DNA of 15,863 nucleotides from RPQK01 sp041946865 (lineage in GTDB: Bacteria > Acidobacteriota > UBA6911 > RPQK01). The stretch is taken from NCBI GenBank assembly GCA_041946865.1, contig JBHGBF010000181.1, forward strand, positions 1 to 15,863, in the 5' to 3' direction. Position numbers and translations under genes: made by a program. Under the pieces are notes generated by a model. That model had not been told where the DNA came from and made no database searches. It worked only from the letters and a program-made list of their open reading frames with translations. Positions 1 through 6,500 of this stretch are shown here, one piece after another; positions within the stretch are counted from its first letter, which is position 1; each line of letters opens with the position of its first letter.

Positions 1-1
1 A

Positions 2-1153
2 GTGCCGGAAGGTAACAAATTCGGCCCGATTCAGTCATGCACCCTTGCCGAAAGGACACTCTTTACCGAACAGTATCTTGCCAGTTTCGGCTTCATGATT
101 CTTCTGACCGTGATTATTGATCTGGCCGCGCAACTCAATGTGTGGCGAATCATCGGGGTTTCCGGTCTTCGAGGCCAGGACATTTCCAACCGGCTTCTTC
201 CAGGGCTTGGATTCGTCGTCGCAGCTGCGGTCGCGCTCGGCGGTCTGGCTTTCAACATCGGCAACGTGGCGGGCGCCGGATTGGGATTGGAAGCGTGCCT
301 GGGTCTGGATCCGTGGTGGGGTGCGGCGGCAAGCGCCCTGATCGGCATCGGCATCTTCATGATCCGGGAGATCGGCAGGGCCGTCGACATTTTCGCCAAA
401 GCACTGGGGATGGCGATGATCCTCCTCGTCGCCTACGTGGTTGTGATCAGCACTCCGCCGTGGGGAGAGGTGGCGGTGCGTACTTTTGTTCCCCGGCGTT
501 TCGATTTCCTGCCGGTCCTGACCCTGGTCGGCGGAACCGTGGGAGGCTACATCACCTTTGCAGGCGGGCATCGGCTCGTGGACGCCGGAGTGACGGGAAC
601 CGGACACTTGCCGGACATAACGCGCAGCGCCGTCTCGGGCATCCTGATTGCTTCGCTGATGAGAGTGCTCTTGTTTCTGGCCTTTCTGGCGGTGGTGAGC
701 CAGGGATTTGTGCTCGATCCTTCAAACCCGCCGGCTTCTGCTTTCAGCGCAGCGGCTGGAACGCTCGGTTCCCGACTGTTTGGCGTCGTACTCTGGTCCG
801 CGGCCATCACTTCGGTCGTCGGCTCGGCCTATACCTCGATTTCTTTCCTGCGCACACTTTCAGGCGCAGTCGACAGACACCATCAACTCTCGATCGTCTT
901 GTTCATCCTTGTGTCCGCCGGCGTTTTCCTGACTCTCGGCCGGCCCGTTCAATTGCTCATACTTGCGGGATCGCTCAACGGGCTGATTCTGCCCATCACC
1001 CTGGGAGCAGTGCTCGTTGCGGCTTCCCGCCGGAGCATCGTCGGTGCTTACAGGCATCCCAGATGGCTGCTTTACTCCGGCTATCTCGTAGTGATTATCG
1101 CCCTGCTGGCCGGTTACCAGTCGCTCGCCGGCATGGCGGAGCTATGGAAGTGA
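2..1153 (+). CDS. NRAMP-like (YcsG-type) membrane transporter, 5' partial
   Basis: A polytopic membrane protein of which 383 residues are visible, with about nine or ten hydrophobic segments. The stretch FTEQYLASFGF followed by LAAQLNVWRIIGVSG, a GLAFNIGNVAGAGLGL segment and later GGTVGGYITFAGGH resembles the NRAMP-related family typified by B. subtilis YcsG, as I remember it. In B. subtilis ycsG sits beside the oxoprolinase genes, and here pxpB begins 1 nt after the stop codon, so translational coupling and a role in uptake of 5-oxoproline (or a required cation) are reasonable inferences. The family is usually a little over 400 residues, so the GTG at position 2 need not be the start; the gene probably begins before the window. 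The first ~18 residues are polar and do not look like the expected first helix, which may mean truncation by the window, divergence or a sequence error. Confidence 0.8.
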   Translation: MPEGNKFGPIQSCTLAERTLFTEQYLASFGFMILLTVIIDLAAQLNVWRIIGVSGLRGQDISNRLLPGLGFVVAAAVALGGLAFNIGNVAGAGLGLEACLGLDPWWGAAASALIGIGIFMIREIGRAVDIFAKALGMAMILLVAYVVVISTPPWGEVAVRTFVPRRFDFLPVLTLVGGTVGGYITFAGGHRLVDAGVTGTGHLPDITRSAVSGILIASLMRVLLFLAFLAVVSQGFVLDPSNPPASAFSAAAGTLGSRLFGVVLWSAAITSVVGSAYTSISFLRTLSGAVDRHHQLSIVLFILVSAGVFLTLGRPVQLLILAGSLNGLILPITLGAVLVAASRRSIVGAYRHPRWLLYSGYLVVIIALLAGYQSLAGMAELWK

Positions 1154-1154
1154 C

Positions 1155-1883
1155 ATGAAGCGTTCCTCCTCCAACGACCGTTCTTGGCCGAAATACCTGG
1201 TGGCCGGGGACCAGGGGCTGGTGGTCGAATTCGGCTCTCGGATTGATCCGGATATTAACGCGAAAGTCCAGAGCCTGCATCGTTCGCTCGCGCGGCATCC
1301 AATTCCTGGTGTCATCGAGACCGTTCCGACGTTCCGGTCTCTGTTGGTTTGGTATGATCCGCTGCTGATTGGCTTCGATGAACTCGTAGGCAGGATTCAG
1401 ACGATCAAATCAACGCCACCCGAGGTTTGGCGGGCAAAACCGCCCCTCATCATCCCGACTGTGTACGGCGGCGAGTTCGGGCCCGACATTGATTTTGTTG
1501 CCCGTCACAACCGCATTTCGGTCGACGAGGTCATCGCGCTTCACGTTTCTGCGAGCTACGTCGTTTACATGATCGGGTTTACACCCGGCTTCCCTTACCT
1601 GGGAGGTCTTCCAAAGACTCTAGCGACTCCCAGGCTCCACGTCCCACGAACCCTGGTGCCCGCCGGATCGGTCGGGATTGCGGGGGAACAGACAGGCGTT
1701 TATCCGGTCGAATCCCCGGGAGGCTGGCGACTGATCGGCCGGACACCTCTGAAGTTGTACGATCCGGCACGAGAGGACCCCGTGTTGCTCGAGCCGGGGG
1801 ATTTGGTTCGCTTTCACCGGATCGATGAAGCCGAGTTTCGGGAGTGGGATAAACGCGAACGGACAAGCGCCGGCACGGAGTAA
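1155..1883 (+). CDS. pxpB: 5-oxoprolinase subunit PxpB (KipI family)
   Basis: A 242-aa cytosolic protein of the carboxyltransferase C/D-subdomain family (KipI/PxpB). PxpB, PxpC and PxpA form the ATP-dependent 5-oxoprolinase that opens pyroglutamate to glutamate. Family landmarks are visible: GFTPGFPYLGGLP near residues 141-153, TPR-x-x-VPR at 158-165, then VPAGSVGIAGEQTGVYP and SPGGWRLIGRTP at about 168-198, followed by LYDP and a C-terminal GDLVRF. Length is normal for the family (about 220-250). The ATG at 1155 follows the transporter stop by a single base, with GGAAG just upstream, so the two genes are probably co-translated. In Bacillus the homologue KipI also inhibits the sporulation kinase KinA; no such partner is expected here. 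PxpA is absent from the window and may lie to the left. Confidence 0.93.
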   Translation: MKRSSSNDRSWPKYLVAGDQGLVVEFGSRIDPDINAKVQSLHRSLARHPIPGVIETVPTFRSLLVWYDPLLIGFDELVGRIQTIKSTPPEVWRAKPPLIIPTVYGGEFGPDIDFVARHNRISVDEVIALHVSASYVVYMIGFTPGFPYLGGLPKTLATPRLHVPRTLVPAGSVGIAGEQTGVYPVESPGGWRLIGRTPLKLYDPAREDPVLLEPGDLVRFHRIDEAEFREWDKRERTSAGTE

Positions 1884-1951
1884 TATGGACTGAAGGCATC
1901 CGCATCGGTCCGCGGTACTCCGGGTTGGTCCGTATTTTGGGCCGTCAGTTG

Positions 1952-1966
1952 CCCTCTTTGAGGGAG
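1952..1966 (+). promoter_or_regulatory. Hairpin overlapping the pxpC ribosome binding site
   Basis: The last bases before pxpC contain CCCTC (1952-1956), a TTT loop and GAGGG (1960-1964), a perfect 5-bp stem. The right arm is part of the only Shine-Dalgarno-like run, GAGGGAG at 1960-1966, which ends only 2 nt before the ATG at 1969. The hairpin would pair the ribosome binding site and lower pxpC translation. It lies in an 85-nt gap between pxpB and pxpC, which is longer than the overlap often seen for this gene pair. Whether it has a regulatory role is inference. Confidence 0.4.
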
Positions 1967-1968
1967 AT

Positions 1969-2901
1969 ATGCCAGGTATCCGAGTGTTGTCACCGGGAAT
2001 GATGACAACCGTCCAGGACCTCGGGCGGTTTCGTTACCAGAGGCTTGGAATCTCGCCGGCCGGCGCCATGGACCGCTACTCGCTCCGGCTGGCAAACCTT
2101 CTGGTCGACAACCCGCCGGGCGAGGCCTGTCTCGAGATGACACTGATCGGCCCCCGGCTCGAATTCACTGCGGCCGCCGTCATCGCTCTTGCCGGCGCCG
2201 ACCTGAATCCGGAGCTGAACGGAACGGCCATCGAAATGTGGGCCAGCCTTCCGGTTGAGAAGGGCGACATGCTGCACTTCGGAGAAGCGCGCAGCGGTTG
2301 CCGATGTTACCTGGCTTGTCTCGGAGGCTTTCAGATCCCTCCGGTTCTGGCGAGTAAGTCCACCTTGACCCGGGGAACCCTGGGCGGACTGCACGGAGTT
2401 CCGCTGAAGGCGGGCGACGAGATTGCGCTTGCGCCAGTTTCCGGACGTTGGTCGCCGCTCCGAGCCCCAAGCGCGTACCGGCGCCAATACAGTCACAAAG
2501 TCACTGCCCGAATCATCCTGGGTCCTCAAGACGACTGCTTTACGAAAGAGGCCTTAAGACTGCTGCTCAGCTCCAGTTTCACCGTCAGTCCGAACTCGGA
2601 CCGGATGGGACTGCGACTGTCCGGTCCGCGCCTGCGTCATAGGGGAGGCGCAGATATCGTCTCCGACGCGGTCGTCACGGGGGCGATACAGGTCCCTGGG
2701 GACGGAAACCCAATCATCATGACCGCCGACCGGCCGACAACCGGAGGTTATCCGAAGATCGGAGTCGTGATAACACCCGATATCGACATGCTCGGCCAGG
2801 CAAGGCCGGGAGATGAAGTGCGCTTCAGCGCGGTATCACTCGCACAGGCGCATGATCTCTATGGGCGATACATGGAGGGATTTCATCGATTCAACTCCTG
2901 A
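1969..2901 (+). CDS. pxpC: 5-oxoprolinase subunit PxpC (KipA family)
   Basis: A 310-aa protein of the carboxyltransferase A/B-subdomain family (KipA/PxpC), the partner of PxpB in ATP-dependent 5-oxoproline hydrolysis. The N-terminus RVLSPGMMTTVQDLGR (residues 5-20) and the following LGISPAGAMDRYSLRLAN are hallmark family sequence, as are SPNSDRMGLRLSGP in the middle and the C-terminal run ITPDIDMLGQARPGDEVRF. The conserved N-terminus supports the ATG at 1969, although its Shine-Dalgarno is only 2 nt away and sits in a hairpin. Length is normal. The gene lies 85 nt after pxpB on the same strand with no obvious terminator between them. Its last 19 nt overlap the 3' end of the convergent glycosyltransferase gene. 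Confidence 0.92.
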   Translation: MPGIRVLSPGMMTTVQDLGRFRYQRLGISPAGAMDRYSLRLANLLVDNPPGEACLEMTLIGPRLEFTAAAVIALAGADLNPELNGTAIEMWASLPVEKGDMLHFGEARSGCRCYLACLGGFQIPPVLASKSTLTRGTLGGLHGVPLKAGDEIALAPVSGRWSPLRAPSAYRRQYSHKVTARIILGPQDDCFTKEALRLLLSSSFTVSPNSDRMGLRLSGPRLRHRGGADIVSDAVVTGAIQVPGDGNPIIMTADRPTTGGYPKIGVVITPDIDMLGQARPGDEVRFSAVSLAQAHDLYGRYMEGFHRFNS

Positions 2902-3998
2902 CACTCCAGCCTGCTCATGATCCGGTCCGCCACATGACTCCACTGCCAGCAGGTTTGAGCGTGCTGGTAGGCGCGTTCTCGAAAAGTAGCTAACCTGGCC
3001 GGGTCGTTCACGATGTGGTAGGCTCGGTCCACCGCCTGCTCGACTGAAAAAGACCGGCAAACGAAACCTGTGACTCCGTCGATGACCGGCTCCGCAAGCC
3101 CTCCCTCGCTGGAGCAGAGGACCGGGACACCGTACGACATGGCTTCAACTGTCACGTGTCCAGCCGGCTCGAACCTCGAGAAAAGCGCAAAAAGGCTCGT
3201 TTCTTTCAGATACTCTGCCAATTGCGGCCGGGCGATGGGACCGAGGACGGTGAGGTGACGAAGGCTTTTCAGCCGGAAGTGCCTTCCCGGATTCCCTGCC
3301 ACCAGGCATTCGAGCCCCGGAATCAGCGCCTTAAGACGGCCGGCTACCTCGTCATAAAAATCGACTCCCTTGCGGAAGTAGTCGTGTCCTATGCTCAGAA
3401 GTCGTTTCGCTCCCCGCGGCCTCAGAGCTTGTTCGGCGGAAAGGGGCGGCATGTCGGAACCCCAGCCAATACGGAAGATTTTGGCCGCATGCGCCGGGTA
3501 CAGGCTTCGGTTTTCCTCCGCCGCCCATTCCGAGTGCGTGAAAAGATACTCGCAGTTTTCGACCGTGGTCGCCCGGATCTTCTCCCTGAGAGATCGCGCT
3601 TCCGGGGTGCGGATACGGAAGTGCTCGAAGTAACCTTCGGTCATCGGGACATCGCTGATGGCAGAAACACGACCAAGCTCTCGCCAGTCGCTCGTCACCG
3701 GGAACAGGCAGTGCCACGAGAGAATGTGGATTGGACGGCCCTTCGACTCCTTGACCAGAAGCTCCACGCCCTGCCAGGCTCGTTGGGCAATGGAGAGGCG
3801 CAGGCGGTAATCGAGGCGCGGCCGGTCCTTCAGGTGAATTCCGGCTTTGTCAAGCAGGCGTAAAGCCATACGGTACGCCAAAGGCAAGGAACCGTAGCCG
3901 GCGAACAGGTAGTGACTCTTGTTAAACCGCTTCGCTAACTCCCGAAAGAGCAAATCGCCCTTGTGATTGGAGGAAAGAAAGATGAGAGTGTCTTTCAT
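2883..3998 (-). CDS. GT4-family glycosyltransferase
   Basis: A 371-aa GT-B fold glycosyltransferase of family GT4 ('glycosyl transferases group 1'). The C-terminal donor-binding half carries the EX7E motif, E277-PAGHVTV-E285, followed by AMSYGVPVLCSSEGGLAEPV, and further upstream LLSIGHDYFRKGVDF (about 200-214), typical of the start of the second Rossmann domain. No signal peptide or membrane span is apparent, so it should work at the cytoplasmic face with a nucleotide-sugar donor; the acceptor cannot be told from sequence. ATG at 3998 has TAAGG about 7 nt upstream. It is monocistronic and convergent with pxpC, overlapping it by 19 nt. No polysaccharide or O-antigen genes accompany it, so it is an isolated glycosyltransferase rather than part of a visible cluster. 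Confidence 0.88.
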   Translation of the reverse strand: MKDTLIFLSSNHKGDLLFRELAKRFNKSHYLFAGYGSLPLAYRMALRLLDKAGIHLKDRPRLDYRLRLSIAQRAWQGVELLVKESKGRPIHILSWHCLFPVTSDWRELGRVSAISDVPMTEGYFEHFRIRTPEARSLREKIRATTVENCEYLFTHSEWAAEENRSLYPAHAAKIFRIGWGSDMPPLSAEQALRPRGAKRLLSIGHDYFRKGVDFYDEVAGRLKALIPGLECLVAGNPGRHFRLKSLRHLTVLGPIARPQLAEYLKETSLFALFSRFEPAGHVTVEAMSYGVPVLCSSEGGLAEPVIDGVTGFVCRSFSVEQAVDRAYHIVNDPARLATFRERAYQHAQTCWQWSHVADRIMSRLECQELNR

Positions 3999-4501
3999 TC
4001 GCCGACCTTAGCGAAGCTGCAATCGAACGGAACCAAAACCGGCACTTATGACGAAACTCCTCCGGGGGCCGACAGGCGCAGGAAACTCATACCGCTCTAA
4101 GAGTTGGAAGAAGCCAAGAGGTTTAGCGATCTGCTACTTCAATCTTACAGCGGAGTCAGCGGACAAACAAGCGGGCGTCGGCGGCAGCGGGACTGCGCAA
4201 GGCGCGCGAATATACATTCGAGTCGCACAGGTGGGTCTCGAAGAGCTTCAAAATCCGCTTGTAACTCGTCCGCCCAGCTGGATTCGTGCTCGAATGCGTG
4301 GTCTTCGACGGTTAGACGGTGTTTTTCGGCGCAGTCATTCATGCCCAAGAGCACCCACGATGATGAAAACGAGCGCTCATTGTGGCCGGACTCCCCAGAG
4401 TCCGGCGCCGGGCTCGTTTTTTGAGCCCGGCCAGAAACGGCCGGGCTGCCGGACTCTGGAGAGTCCGGCCACGATAAACCGCACCGTACACTCGGAAAGG
4501 A
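3999..4501. other. 503-nt intergenic region between glycosyltransferase and ku1
   Basis: No convincing gene lies in this stretch. It must hold the glycosyltransferase promoter on the minus strand and any ku promoter on the plus strand, but I see no clear -35/-10 pair for either. The right end is filled by a nested palindrome (4379-4475), described separately. A 65-codon minus-strand reading frame at 4145-4342 starts with ATG but has no good ribosome binding site and no recognisable motif. The middle part may be decayed former coding sequence. Confidence 0.5.
4379..4475. repeat. Nested palindrome / REP-like inverted repeat element
   Basis: Two 25-nt arms at 4382-4406 and 4448-4472 are reverse complements with a single mismatch; weaker pairing extends them to 4379 and 4475. 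Each arm is itself nearly self-complementary (GCCGGACTC / GAGTCCGGC). Between them are two overlapping hairpins: GCCGGGCTC (4407-4415) with GAGCCCGGC (4423-4431) around a T-rich 7-nt loop, and GCCCGGCC (4425-4432) with GGCCGGGC (4439-4446). The transcript could fold in several competing ways. This is typical of REP/BIME-type or small non-autonomous elements, but the copy number elsewhere in the genome cannot be judged from one window. It ends 26 nt before the ku1 start codon, so it may also affect ku transcription or translation. Confidence 0.8.
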
Positions 4502-5260
4502 GTGCTTCAGTTCGAGAACGTCAAGCTGCCGGTCAAGCTTTACTCCGCCGTTCAAGACCGCACCGTCCATTTCCGCCTTCTCCACAAGAAAGACCGCCAA
4601 CCGGTCAAGCAGATGATGGTGAATCCCAACAGCGGCGAAGAAGTGCCGAAAGAACGGATCCGGAAGGGGGCGGAGGTCGAGCCGGGCGTGTTTGTGCTGC
4701 TTGACGACGAAGAACTGAACGAAGCAGAACCGGAGTCGTCTCGGACCATCACAATTGAGCGCTTCGTTCCTGCGGGGACCATCAGCCATCAGTGGTTCGA
4801 CCGCCCTTACTACCTGGGCCCGGACGGCTACGATGAGAAGCCCTACTGGAACCTGGTCGAAGCAATGGAGCGGCAGGGCAAGGACGGCATCGCCAGGTGG
4901 GTGATGCGCAACAAGAACTACGCCGGAGCGCTGCGAATCGAACAGGGATACCTGATGCTTATCGCTGTGCGTTTCGCGCAAGAACTGGTCCTGGCCGAGG
5001 ACCTGGAAGCCCCAAAAGGGCGGGATATCGAGAAGAACGAACTGACGATGGCCTACCAGCTGGTCGGGGCAATGGTCGACGAGTTTGAACCCGAGGAATT
5101 CCGGGACGAGTTCCGCGATAAGGTCCTCAAAATGGTCCAGGCCAAAGCGAAGGGCAAGAAGCTCAAGCTGGTGAAACCGAAGAAGAAAGCCGAAGAGGCA
5201 TCGCTCGAACGGGCCCTGGAAGCCAGCCTGGCCGCAGTAAGGAAGAGACGTCATGCCTGA
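4502..5260 (+). CDS. ku: Ku protein 1 (NHEJ end-binding), probably lacking its native N-terminus
   Basis: A bacterial Ku homologue of 252 residues, a homodimeric or possibly heterodimeric ring that binds double-stranded DNA ends for non-homologous end joining. The family core is clear: LPVKLYSAVQDRTVHFR, RFVPAGTISHQWFDRPYYLGPDG, and a helical C-terminal half. The tail is basic (KAKGKKLKLVKPKKK, then ...AAVRKRRHA), as in Ku proteins with DNA-binding extensions. The start is a problem. GTG at 4502 has a purine run (AAGGAG) that runs into the start codon rather than lying upstream, and this start leaves the protein 13 residues shorter at the N-terminus than Ku2. The bases before it encode K-G in frame, and an added T between 4493 and 4494 would read RTLWKGV, matching the family W-x-G. 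An in-frame TAA at 4475-4477 rules out a longer form. The gene overlaps ku2 by 8 nt. Confidence 0.9.
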   Translation: MLQFENVKLPVKLYSAVQDRTVHFRLLHKKDRQPVKQMMVNPNSGEEVPKERIRKGAEVEPGVFVLLDDEELNEAEPESSRTITIERFVPAGTISHQWFDRPYYLGPDGYDEKPYWNLVEAMERQGKDGIARWVMRNKNYAGALRIEQGYLMLIAVRFAQELVLAEDLEAPKGRDIEKNELTMAYQLVGAMVDEFEPEEFRDEFRDKVLKMVQAKAKGKKLKLVKPKKKAEEASLERALEASLAAVRKRRHA

Positions 5261-6044
5261 AGAAGCCAGCCTGCGTCCAATTTGGTCCGGCACCATCAGC
5301 TTCGGTCTCGTCAATGTCCCGGTCAACCTGTTTCCGGCCGTCCAGTCGTACGGCGTGCACTTGCGGACACTGGATGAAGACGGTACCCCCCTGCGCCGCC
5401 GCTACTACTGCCCGGCCGAGAACGCGGAAGTCCGGACCGAGGAGATCGTCCGGGGCTATGAGATCGAAAAAGACCAGTTTATTGTCATCGAAGACGAAGA
5501 GCTCGAAGCCCTGGAACCCGAAAAGTCCCGAGACATTGACTTGCGCCGCTTTGTGGATACCGATCAGATTCGCCCGTATTTTTTCGAGCGTCCCTATTTC
5601 CTTGCCCCCGCCGGCAAATCCAACAAGGCCTACCGGCTGCTCGCCCGGGTCATGGAGGACCAGCACAAAGCCGGAGTGGCCACTTTCGTCATGAGAGACA
5701 AGGAGTACCTGGTCGCCATCCTTTCCGAGAACGGGATCCTGCGCGCCGAGACGCTCCGGTTTGCGGACGAAGTCCGAAAACCGGAGGATATCGGGCTGCC
5801 GGAACGGCAAGTGGCCGACGCGAGACAGGTGGCCGGAATTGAGAAAGCGATCAAGAAGGTCTCTCAGAACGCCTTATCCCGGGAGGAGCTTCGGGACGAG
5901 GCGGCGGAAAAGCTGATGAAGCTGGTCCAGGCCAAATTTAAGAAGAATCAAGATGTGATCCGCGCCGAGCCGACCGTCGAGGCCGAAGAAGAGTTTGTGG
6001 ACCTGATGGCCCTGCTCAAACGCAGCATCTCGCAGGCAGCTTGA
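5253..6044 (+). CDS. ku: Ku protein 2 (NHEJ end-binding)
   Basis: A second, clearly different bacterial Ku protein of 263 residues. The complete family N-terminus is present (IWSGTISFGLVNVPVNLFPAV, with W at residue 11), followed by RFVDTDQIRPYFFERPYFLAPAG and VMRDKEYLVAI in the core. Its C-terminus ends in an acidic stretch and VDLMALLKRSISQAA without a basic tail, similar to the short C-terminal segment that in other bacterial Ku proteins contacts LigD. The ATG at 5253 lies inside the end of ku1 (8-nt overlap, ATGCCTGA) with GGAAGAG at 5241-5247, so the two are translationally coupled and probably made together. That is compatible with a heterodimer, or with one basic-tailed and one tailless homodimer; this is inference. 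No ligD, primase or nuclease gene of the pathway is in the window. It converges on the archease gene with a 24-nt gap. Confidence 0.94.
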   Translation: MPEEASLRPIWSGTISFGLVNVPVNLFPAVQSYGVHLRTLDEDGTPLRRRYYCPAENAEVRTEEIVRGYEIEKDQFIVIEDEELEALEPEKSRDIDLRRFVDTDQIRPYFFERPYFLAPAGKSNKAYRLLARVMEDQHKAGVATFVMRDKEYLVAILSENGILRAETLRFADEVRKPEDIGLPERQVADARQVAGIEKAIKKVSQNALSREELRDEAAEKLMKLVQAKFKKNQDVIRAEPTVEAEEEFVDLMALLKRSISQAA

Positions 6045-6068
6045 ACCAGTCACACGCGGCAAAGGGCG

Positions 6069-6500
6069 CTAGATATCGAGAATGACGTGGGCGCGCCACC
6101 CTGAACCGGCTCTCTCCAGGCGGAATTGGTGCAGGGTCACCGCTTTCACGTCCACACGCTGGCGGTGCCTGGCCTGGTCCAAGCGTTCACCCTGTCCTCT
6201 GGCGGTGACCCGAAACTCGCCGTCCGTTTCCACGATCCGGCAGTCGGTGACCCTGAGCAGCATCTGTTCCGCGTCCTTGTAGAAGATGATCTCCTGCAGG
6301 AAGTTAAAGAGCAGCATGTCCAGCGAACTGTCGGTCAGAGAAACCTGACGCTCCTCTCGGGGCTCGACTGTCTCGAGCTCTTCAATCATGACGTTAAGCG
6401 TGGCTTCTGCCGAGGCGGTGAAGACTTCCTCGAGCGTTTGTCCTGACGCTTCAAAAGCGATGTCGGCCGTCGCTACGTCTTCGAGGAATCGGTATGGCAT
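6069..6500 (-). CDS. Archease (RtcB ligase-activating protein)
   Basis: A 143-aa cytosolic protein of the archease family, which speeds guanylylation and turnover of the RNA ligase RtcB. Family signatures are an N-terminal TADIAFEASG with D13, the central DMLLFNFLQEIIFYKD helix, and the C-terminal RHRQRVDVKAVTLHQF with H112, K119 and H124, ending in VILDI with D142. The usual N-terminal E-H-T-A-D is here E-D-V-A-T-A-D, so the histidine is missing and two residues are added; the acidic residue is kept. The ATG at 6500 lies 28 nt inside the end of the GTPase gene and has GGAG about 8-9 nt upstream. As the third gene of the rtcB - GTPase - archease operon its assignment is strongly supported by context. 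Confidence 0.9.
   Translation of the reverse strand: MPYRFLEDVATADIAFEASGQTLEEVFTASAEATLNVMIEELETVEPREERQVSLTDSSLDMLLFNFLQEIIFYKDAEQMLLRVTDCRIVETDGEFRVTARGQGERLDQARHRQRVDVKAVTLHQFRLERAGSGWRAHVILDI

Noticed and set aside
142..1158. 338-aa plus-strand frame rich in Arg, Gly and His
   Set aside because: Composition is typical of a frame-shifted shadow; the overlapping frame encodes the recognisable transporter.
4145..4342. 65-aa minus-strand frame starting MNDCAEKHRLTVEDHAF, upstream of the glycosyltransferase
   Set aside because: It has an ATG but no clear ribosome binding site and no known motif; the longer frame containing it runs through ku1 in antisense. Kept as a remote possibility of a decayed gene.
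4145..5326. 393-aa minus-strand open frame
   Set aside because: It is the antisense shadow of ku1, which has clear family motifs on the plus strand, and of the palindrome.
6045..6068. Possible bidirectional terminator between ku2 and archease
   Set aside because: The 24-nt gap contains no hairpin or T run.
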